Source of the DNA: RBG-16-34-14 sp963798865
GTDB lineage: Bacteria > Bacteroidota > Ignavibacteria > Ignavibacteriales > Ignavibacteriaceae
Direction: 5' to 3'
DNA length: 64,000 bases
Assembly: GCA_963798865.1 (NCBI GenBank)
Contig: CAWCVZ010000038.1
Coordinates: 1-64,000, forward strand
Shown here: positions 57,705 to 64,000 of the stretch, one piece after another
Numbering within the stretch: the stretch's first letter is position 1
How the letters are laid out: every line of letters begins with the position of its first letter
Position numbers and translations under genes: made by a program
Notes under the pieces: model-generated
Told to the model about the DNA's origin: nothing
The model's input: only the letters and a program-made list of their open reading frames with translations
Databases searched by the model: none

Positions 57705-58255
57705 ATATTTTTATTTATTGGTTTTTACTTTTACTGATTTTTGTTTTTATTTTTATTGTTTAATTTACTTAACAATAATTTATGTGGACCTTTACTAAAC
57801 TTGTTCTATTATATTCCTATTGTCTTTAATCCTGACGAATTTTTTATTTCTTCATTCCATATTTTCAATTCATCAAGAAACGCTTTAAGATATTTTTCAA
57901 TATTCTTTTTCATTTAATCTTGTAGAAATCTTTATTTCCTTTCTTCCATATTCCTATTCATCAAATATATTCTTGAAGATATTTTTTGCTTTTACACATG
58001 ACAAATAGCTTTAAATCTTTTTATTGTCTTTATCTTGGTCAATCTTATTCTTTATATTTTTTCTTACTTGAAAGCTTCCACTTGCAATTATGTGATAACT
58101 ATATATTCCCAATTCCTTTTACATAATCTTGGAGAATTTATTTTGTTATCAGCAATCTTCCATTGGGAACCACCCTGCGGACATGCAGTTATAATATTTT
58201 CTTGGCTTCCTTTTTCCTGTCTTTGTTTTTATTTCTTTATTTGAATTACTGTGCC
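57705..58255. other. Decayed cassette without a clear gene
   Basis: The interval runs from a canonical attC to a GCCTAAC core at 58252-58258, so it has cassette boundaries. On the minus strand only short frames remain, such as 34 codons at 57809-57913 with YLKAFLDELKIWNEEIKN. A related, broken text lies just upstream of it, as if a motif had been duplicated. No family is recognisable. Confidence 0.4.
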
Positions 58256-58870
58256 TAACTTATTATTAACCTGTATAAGTGGTTATGCATGTATATCTAT
58301 ATCTAGCTATTTAGCGTATACATATAGCTATTTTTTAAAAAATGCCTATATATAGCCATTATTTTATGTTTACATCTAGCCATTTCCTTTGAACATTCGA
58401 ATGCTGAATATGGAATCAAATTTTATCCCCATAATTCCTTAAATGTATTTACTTTAGATTCAAAATAACTCAATTTTCTCTTATCCGCAATAGAATTTTA
58501 GGTAAGAGACAGAATGATTTTTACTAAGATTGCTGCAATCTTGCGTGGGCGGAATTTCTGATTTTTTATTGAGCGATTGAAAAAGGGGATTAATTGTGTC
58601 CAAAGTGTCCAAATGGGGAAAAGGGATATTGTGGAATAAAAGAAGGGATATTATAGGCGGGGTAATCTTGGGGACTGTGAATGATCACCGGGCTGGAAGC
58701 CCAGTGTTAGGCTTTAAGCTACCATTGGTTAATATTCACACAAACTCTAGAAGCCCGGTGTTAATCTTTGGCTGGATTGTAATCTCTTTCTATTTGAAGT
58801 CAATTCCTAGTAATTTTTTTGAGGGGGTGAGGACTTTTATTGAACGGTTATCCTCTATCAAAGAGCACAA
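58256..58870. repeat. Direct repeat flanking the 58.9-62.1 kb cassettes, left copy
   Basis: It is closely similar to 62094-62645 in the same orientation. Shared blocks include AACTTATTATTAACCTGTAT, CCATTTCCTTTGAACATT, GATTGCTGCAATCTTGCGTG and GAGGGGGTGAGGACTTTTAT. The last block is the 3' coding end of a DUF2326-type gene. The copy starts exactly at an attC core. Confidence 0.7.
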
Positions 58871-58999
58871 TTATTTATGAAGGTGGGTGGGGAAAATTGG
58901 CTTTTTCATAATATTTGGAATAAACGGGAAGTATAATCCCTATGGAAAGCATTCCTATTCCTTGTATTAATAACATTTTATACCTCTAAATGCTTTTAT

Positions 59000-59089
59000 A
59001 TTATTCGCCGTCGCGCGTATGAATGCCTTTTACCACACAGATCCCCTGTATAGAATTATACTTAGGCATGAATCCTTATAACATTAGGT
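59000..59089 (-). other. Degenerate attC-like site after the kinase-like gene
   Basis: The right part GGCATGAATCCTTATAACAT and ATTAGGT match the sites at 56529 and 60512. The left part is eroded. It lies 10 bp past the stop of the kinase-like gene. Confidence 0.45.
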
Positions 59090-59099
59090 TTCATTCCTA

Positions 59100-59897
59100 T
59101 CAATAATTAATTTGCTCAATGTCTAAAATATTAATATAATTATTTAGTTCCTTTGAAAAGGAAATCGAATCCTTATTATTAAAAAATAATGGAACACATA
59201 AACGAAATACGATTGCTCTTAAAATCAATTGCTTTCTTAATAAACTTGGAAATTTTAAATGATTTAACGATTCCAAAGATTCATTTCGCCAGGCAATACT
59301 TTCAGTGACCAATAATGTATTAGCATATTCCACAGGTCTAAAATCGGGCGAAATATCTATAACAATTGGCTTTCCAGAATTGAATAAAAAATTACTGGCA
59401 AGATCTGAATGAATTAATTGGGTTTCAAAGGTAATATTTTTGTACTGCTTAAGTAATGTAGCTATCACCTTTCGACCATGACTATAAAAACTTTGAGGAA
59501 GTTCTATTTCTTCCCATGCCACTCTACTTGATAAACTCCATGGACTTTCCCATAAATCGAATTTGGAAGGTTTCTCAATATTAGCAACAACTTTGTGAAA
59601 TAAATTTGCTGCTTTAATTTTTTCTCTAATTTTATGGTCATAATATTTTCCAGTAATATATTGAGATGCTCCATAACCATTTTCAATCCAATTACCATTT
59701 TTCGACCTAATTGGTTTTGCAATCATGATAGAAGGAGAGGCTAATGATTCTATTTCGTTAGCAATCCAAATATATCTTTCAATATCTGTAATTGGCTTTA
59801 TTACAATCTCCCCTACTTTTAAAGATGAATTTTGACCACCAGATAACTTTTCATATTCATGTGAATCTGTAAATTTTTGAATAATATCATTTAACAT
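59100..59897 (-). CDS. Aminoglycoside-phosphotransferase-like kinase
   Basis: The 265-residue protein has LIHSDLASNFLF (about residues 163-174), a catalytic HxDxxxxN loop, and IVIDISPDFRPVEYA (about 180-194), the DxxP metal site. The N-terminal lobe has SSLKVGEIVIKPI. This is the kinase-like fold of APH and related small-molecule kinases; the substrate cannot be read. It is a single gene between attC-like sites, as resistance-type cassettes often are. Confidence 0.7.
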   Translation of the reverse strand: MLNDIIQKFTDSHEYEKLSGGQNSSLKVGEIVIKPITDIERYIWIANEIESLASPSIMIAKPIRSKNGNWIENGYGASQYITGKYYDHKIREKIKAANLFHKVVANIEKPSKFDLWESPWSLSSRVAWEEIELPQSFYSHGRKVIATLLKQYKNITFETQLIHSDLASNFLFNSGKPIVIDISPDFRPVEYANTLLVTESIAWRNESLESLNHLKFPSLLRKQLILRAIVFRLCVPLFFNNKDSISFSKELNNYINILDIEQINY

Positions 59898-59932
59898 TTT
59901 TCACTTATAAATAAATCTTGAAACCTAACGAT

Positions 59933-60060
59933 TTATATCTTACACTAAATTATTAAAAATTTAATTGTGCCTTTCCACTTACAAAAGTAATTTTTATGTG
60001 GGCTACCGACAATAGGCAGTTTAAATAAGCCAAAAATATTTAGGAGTATTAAGTGTTGTA
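59933..60060 (-). other. Candidate attC-like site
   Basis: It starts with ACCTAAC (perfect RYYYAAC) on the plus strand and ends near GTGTTGTAACT, a degenerate core. It fills the space between the kinase-like gene and the secreted-protein gene. Confidence 0.35.
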
Positions 60061-60066
60061 ACTATT

Positions 60067-60474
60067 TTATAAATATTTTTTAATATAACTTCTTATTGAA
60101 TTATAAATTTCTTTTTCGTTTTTATATTTATAAGCTTTTCTAGGTTTTTTAACTTTTATTACTGATGCTCCATCACCCACGTCTATGCCTCTTGATTCAA
60201 TTATCAAACTATCTCTTAAGATAATATTTATATATAATTTATATTCTGTTGGTTTTTCTTTATGGACAATTTGAATGCCCTCTTTTTCAAAAATATTTTC
60301 AATATTTGTTTCCATAGTTCTTTGTTCAGAACTATCCTTGAATGTCGTGGGGTTTTTAAACGAAATTGTTAGATATGCTTTTAAATTTTCTTTTTGCAGA
60401 GAATATGAAAATATATTTTTAGATAATACGAAAAAGATTAATATAAAAGCGAAAAGAAATATTTTTTGTTTCAT
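60067..60474 (-). CDS. Secreted protein of unknown function
   Basis: I chose the ATG at 60474 (MKQKIFLFAFILIFFVLSKN) because GGAGAATTTT precedes it. The first 25 residues are a signal peptide. The mature protein has LKAYLTISFKNPTTFKDSSE and YKLYINIILRDSLIIESRGI, a beta-rich pattern. No family is recognised. It is a single gene between attC-like sites. Confidence 0.6.
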   Translation of the reverse strand: MKQKIFLFAFILIFFVLSKNIFSYSLQKENLKAYLTISFKNPTTFKDSSEQRTMETNIENIFEKEGIQIVHKEKPTEYKLYINIILRDSLIIESRGIDVGDGASVIKVKKPRKAYKYKNEKEIYNSIRSYIKKYL

Positions 60475-60511
60475 AAAATTCTCCAATAATTTTTATATCT
60501 TTTTATATATT

Positions 60512-60569
60512 GCCTAATAAAGGATTATGCCTCGGCAGGCTTCGGTATGAATCCCTAATAAAGTTAGGC
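60512..60569 (-). other. attC site
   Basis: It is bounded by GCCTAAT (one mismatch) and GTTAGGC (a perfect core), with arms AAAGGATTATGCC and GGTATGAATCCCT. Length and sequence match the site at 56529-56586. Confidence 0.65.
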
Positions 60570-60653
60570 TGACCTTGGTATTACATTATTTTATCTTTAT
60601 AAATAACCTCTTGAAAATAAAATGATAATTGAAATTAGTGATAGTTTCATAAT

Positions 60654-60953
60654 TTATAATTTAAATACTATATACCATTCACCTTTTTGAAATAAATTAC
60701 CTTCTTTTTTTATGTATACCTTATATTTACTTTTCAAGGCATTTTCTACTAATTTACCGTATTGAAGTAAAGAATAAAAAGATCTCATTGCAAATGGTCC
60801 AACACCAAATATTTGTACTCCTTTTTTAATTCTAAATGTAAGATACAACTGTATTTTATTTATAATATTTGGTTCTATAATAAGTAACTTGAAATCTTCT
60901 TGAGCTTGCATTACAATAGATTCAGCATCTTCGTAATTTATTATTGTTAACAT
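60654..60953 (-). CDS. Unknown 99-residue cassette protein
   Basis: The protein is small and soluble, with FRIKKGVQIFGVGPFAMRSF and a basic C-terminal half ending EGNLFQKGEWYIVFKL. It has no recognised family and no signal peptide. Confidence 0.5.
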   Translation of the reverse strand: MLTIINYEDAESIVMQAQEDFKLLIIEPNIINKIQLYLTFRIKKGVQIFGVGPFAMRSFYSLLQYGKLVENALKSKYKVYIKKEGNLFQKGEWYIVFKL

Positions 60954-61037
60954 AAGTAGTTATCTTAATTTTTTTCTTTTATACTAAGTTCGTATTCGTC
61001 GTTGGCTTGAAATATCTTATTAGACCGATTCTATTAA

Positions 61038-61428
61038 TTATTTCAATAACTCTTTTCTCTTTTGCCGTTCTCGCAATAGTAATACTGGTATAACAACCGC
61101 GGCTCCAATTACTCCTGCTATCATATCATAAAAATCGAATGTATACATTGGTATATAGAGTTGAATAAATTCTGCTATGATCACAAGAGCTGCAGCATAC
61201 AATGAAGTCTCAATCGGTTTAGTTTTTACTGCAAATGCCAACCAAAAAGCAAAGGTACAAGCAGCTAAAAAATTAGGTAAAACATTAAAAAGCCAAGTGA
61301 ACTGAGGAAAAGATACATTAGCCCAGTTACGAATAGGGCTTACCGATATAAGCCAAAATAAAAAGCTAATTAAAGCTGCAGAAAAGAAAAAATCTATCTC
61401 GATTTCTATTGTAATGATTTATAGACAT
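61038..61428 (-). pseudogene. VanZ-like membrane protein, one frameshift near the start
   Basis: The readable frame has AEFIQLYIPMYTFDFYDMIA followed by GVIGAA, the VanZ-family signature. Upstream the same frame stays open to about 61418 with membrane segments (FFFSAALISFLFWLISVSPI) but has no ATG. An ATG at 61428 begins MSINHYNRNRDRFF in another frame, and a slip in the A6 run near 61387-61392 would join the two. VanZ-like proteins are small membrane proteins linked to glycopeptide tolerance. Confidence 0.6.
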
Positions 61429-61449
61429 TGTTGTTTCATTCAAATACAG

Positions 61450-61580
61450 CATAGTAGAACCGCAATTAAGTTGCAGCCCACATAGTGGCAATGCCAGAAC
61501 TAGAAACTTATTTTTATTACCTCTGCCGAAGATTAGGTTCCGCAAAGTTGAACAAGATACTTTTCGCGGATCATCTACTT
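61450..61580 (-). other. Degenerate attC-like site
   Basis: On the minus strand GGGCTGCAACTTAATTGCGG near the end resembles the GGCTTAACT...GCGTT inner boxes of attC. The start, TCTTGTTCAACTTTGCGG, fits the other arm loosely. Confidence 0.3.
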
Positions 61581-61589
61581 CAAAAATCT

Positions 61590-62078
61590 CTACCGTAATT
61601 TATATTCATTTATTACTTCCCAAGGTTTATTTGTTTCTTTGCCAATAAAACTAACAGTGTCAAATTCAACTTCTTCCAGAGTTTTATTAAATATTTCAAT
61701 AACATTTTTATGACTATTGTCTTTTATGTTTTTAGGGTGAAGTATTGTGATATGTGGTTTAACATTAATTCTCCTCTTTTCAGAATTACCAAGTAAGTAT
61801 TCCCTTAATTCAAAGTATTGATTTGCCTCTCCTACATACGGTAAATAATAGCCACCCTCTACAAACAATTTTGGCTTTGCAAAACTAATTGAAAATTTCT
61901 TTTGTGTTGTATTTTCTAACCTATTAACTAAAATATCCCAATTGTCCACTTCATCATCGTAACATAAAGTAATGTGTGCAGGGATTAATTTAAATTGAAT
62001 AGGATCAATTCTACTTCTAACAAAATCTACTGTTTCTCTCTCTTGACCTGGCAAAAATAAGCATATTTGCTTTCTCAT
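61590..62078 (-). CDS. 2H phosphoesterase (2'-5' RNA ligase-like)
   Basis: The 162-residue protein has two HxT motifs, AHITLCY (about residues 34-40) and PHITILHP (about 108-115), the pair that defines the 2H family. Members hydrolyse cyclic phosphates or 2'-5' linkages in RNA or nucleotides; some phage and bacterial members break down defence signalling molecules. Length is as usual for the family. It is the first gene after the right-hand direct repeat. Confidence 0.75.
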   Translation of the reverse strand: MRKQICLFLPGQERETVDFVRSRIDPIQFKLIPAHITLCYDDEVDNWDILVNRLENTTQKKFSISFAKPKLFVEGGYYLPYVGEANQYFELREYLLGNSEKRRINVKPHITILHPKNIKDNSHKNVIEIFNKTLEEVEFDTVSFIGKETNKPWEVINEYKLR

Positions 62079-62093
62079 ATGTTTTTTAAGCGT

Positions 62094-62645
62094 ATAACTT
62101 ATTATTAACCTGTATGAGTGGTTATGCCTGTATGTCTATATCTAGCCATTTCCTTTGAACATTTCGAATGCTGAGTATGGAATAAAATTATATCCCCATA
62201 ATTTCTTAAATGTATTTACTTTAGATTCAAAATAACTCAATTTTCTCTTATCTGCAATAGAATTTTAGGTAAGAGATAGAATGATTTTTACTAAGATTGC
62301 TGCAATCTTGCGTGGGCGGAATTTCTGATTATTTTATTGAGCGATTGAAAAGGGGCATTAATTGTGTCCAAAGTGTCCAAATTCGATGGTCATCAATAGT
62401 CATTCGATAGTCATTTGTGGTCATTCAATTGCATGGTATAAGGCTAAAGCCGTGATTTGTTTTTATTTTATGTCAATTTACTTTCACACAGCCTCTGGAA
62501 GTCCGGTGTTAACCTTTGGCTGAGATGTTTGTGAAAAGTTAGCATAGGCACCGGACTAAAAGTCCCGGTGTTAACCTTTGATGGATGAATCCAATGGCTA
62601 ATAATAATTTTTTTGAGGGGGTGAGGACTTTTATTGAACGGTTTA
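62094..62645. repeat. Direct repeat flanking the 58.9-62.1 kb cassettes, right copy
   Basis: See the left copy at 58256-58870. This copy includes the true 3' end of the DUF2326-type gene. It also contains GTCATT words at 62388-62430 and repeated GGTGTTAACCTTTG blocks at 62508 and 62570. Confidence 0.7.
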
Positions 62646-64000
62646 TGACATCCTGGCGGGTGATTATGTTTCCGAATCGTTCATCGGCGGTGCCTTGCTC
62701 GTTTAGGGTGACTATGTATTGGAATTTGTATCCTTCTTTTACTTTTATTCGCAGTATTCATATAATGAGATGAAATGGGATTTATCGAGGGAATCGAAGA
62801 TGCCATCGTGGACTAAAAAGCGGGGGGCTTTAAGGTTATTTTCTATGATATTAAATAATATTGATAAATCGTATATAAGTGTGCGTCCTTGATTTTTACC
62901 ATGGGAATAGATGTCATCCGGTAATATCGACAGCTCAATTTTCTGTTCTTTTGAATTATTTTTAATTGAAAAGGGTTCCCGGGAATCTAATGTTCCAAAA
63001 AGAATGGAATAGATCTCTGCTATGCGTTTATTGAAACGTTCTAGCTTCGCTGAATTGTTATTTATCAAATTTTTTATGTTTTCATCAAATGAAGAGGCGG
63101 AATTGTTAATCTGTAGAATTTTATCTTTTGATTGTTTATATAAATCGAGTTTGGATGATAGTTCGGCTTTTTTGTTTGTAAGAGTGTTTAGTCTTTTATA
63201 TGCCGAGGTCAATTCTGTTATTGCATTTTTGTTTGATAAATATTTTATTATTTCAGATCTTTCGTTTTCCTTGTTTGTAATTTCTTCATTTCTTTTTGTT
63301 AATATGCAACTTTAATATTTCTATTTCTTTATTGATAAAATCTTTCCTTGAGTCTATAAGATTCTTTCTAAATTCAATTACTTCATCGAGTCTTTTTTTA
63401 ATCAAATCACCAAATATAGAACCGGCTTCATCATATATTGCTTTGACGCGGTCTGCTGCAGGGAAGTTTTGTTTAGTAGAATTGAAATAATCCCGTATCT
63501 TATTATTGTCGGCAGAATTCAGGAGTGAAAGGGAGTGGATTTCTGCAGTCAGTGAATCTGCTTTTTGCCGGAGTGAATCGTATTCTTTGGAAAGGTGAAA
63601 TGAAGAAATAGAGCTGCTGGTTTCTTTTATCTGCGCATCAAGCCGGTTAATTTCCTTTTGAACGTGCGGCGAAATCTTTTAAGTTAAAATTTTCAGAGAT
63701 TAATTGTCTGGTTGTATCGATAGTCTTTTTATAATTATCGAGCTGCTTCAGTGATTCAAAATTTTCATGTGCAATGGAATTGTTGATATCAATAAGGAAA
63801 AGATGATATTGATTAAGAATTGTTTCCCTGGAGTTAATGAAACGAATGGGATTAGAGAATTTTTCACCGGATACTTTTTGAATTTTGATGAAGAATTTCA
63901 TCAAATCGCTATACCAGGAATCAGCATAAAAGCCGGGATATTCTTTGCGCTCAAATATTAACTTAAATAAATATTTTTGAAGGTCCCGCAGCTTATATTT
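62539..64000 (-). pseudogene. DUF2326-type coiled-coil ATPase, truncated at the window edge and frameshifted
   Basis: Pieces in several frames read as the C-terminal two thirds of one protein: FFIKIQKVSGEKFSNPIRF and HLFLIDINNSIAHENF near 63800, coiled coils (63200-63000), GRTLIYDLSILFNIIENNL, PRFLVHDGIFDSLDKSHF, and, after a shift near 62760, VKEGYKFQYIVTLNEQGT, DERFGNI and VLTPSKKLL. This is the layout of DUF2326 proteins, the ATPase subunits of ABC-three-component defence systems. The N terminus with the P-loop lies beyond 64000. Breaks near 63650, 63300 and 62760 make it a likely pseudogene. Confidence 0.6.

Noticed and set aside
58035..58244. A 69-codon plus-strand frame with hydrophobic residues
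   Set aside because: It runs against the cassette direction in T-rich decayed sequence and shows no coding pattern.
53241..62078. Complete integron
   Set aside because: No tyrosine recombinase with integron features is present in the window, so only an integrase-less cassette cluster can be claimed.

Overview
The window is a gene-poor, AT-rich accessory region of a bacterial chromosome. No taxonomic marker gene is present. The DUF6266-type protein, the weak ribosome binding sites and the general protein style suggest the Bacteroidota/Ignavibacteriota group; this is an inference, not a demonstrated assignment. Nearly everything readable is defence-related, mobile, phage-like or a small cassette gene, and many genes carry frameshifts or stops.

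Layout. Positions 1-1.5 kb hold non-coding hairpin repeats. A decayed NLR-like gene (P-loop ATPase, winged helix, leucine-rich repeats) lies at 1.76-4.84 kb, minus strand. A defence-like block at 6.8-14.4 kb, plus strand, contains a 244-residue unknown, a 1635-residue GHKL-ATPase/SF1-helicase fusion, and a two-gene unit ending in a HEPN-GGCT fusion. A second repeat cluster occupies 14.5-16.0 kb. A three-gene minus-strand system follows at 16.1-23.1 kb (coiled-coil protein, large P-loop ATPase, HEPN protein), and its first two genes may be joined by a -1 frameshift on an A7 run. Phage-like or domesticated genes occupy 23.5-28.1 kb: DUF6266, a secreted nuclease, a lipoprotein, a holin-like protein and a YkuD-like hydrolase. 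A plus-strand run of cassette-like defence genes follows at 28.4-38 kb: UDG-like, reverse transcriptase, DUF2971, Mrr-type nuclease, PHP-ATPase and a HEPN-like protein. Then come an AAA ATPase and an HNH protein (38.5-41.1 kb), a third repeat cluster, and a type I-C CRISPR array with 21 repeats (42.06-43.39 kb) beside a minus-strand cas operon, cas3-cas5-cas8c-cas7-BRO-cas4-cas1-cas2 (43.5-52.5 kb). From 53.2 to 62.1 kb there is a minus-strand run of small cassettes separated by integron attC-like sites: protease, tRNA-like element with a HEPN-like gene, rhomboid, APH-like kinase, secreted protein, VanZ-like and 2H phosphoesterase. A DUF2326-type ATPase runs off the right edge.

How it fits together. 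I read this as a defence island built from blocks separated by repeated non-coding hairpins, with two attC-bearing cassette clusters and no visible integrase (CALIN-like). The two least familiar candidate systems are the coiled-coil/ATPase/HEPN operon at 16.1-23.1 kb and the GHKL-helicase plus HEPN-GGCT block at 6.8-14.4 kb. Interrupted genes are frequent in the cas operon and the cassettes, while reading frames of 4.9 and 4.3 kb nearby are clean. This argues for real decay in part, but homopolymer errors in the assembly cannot be excluded.
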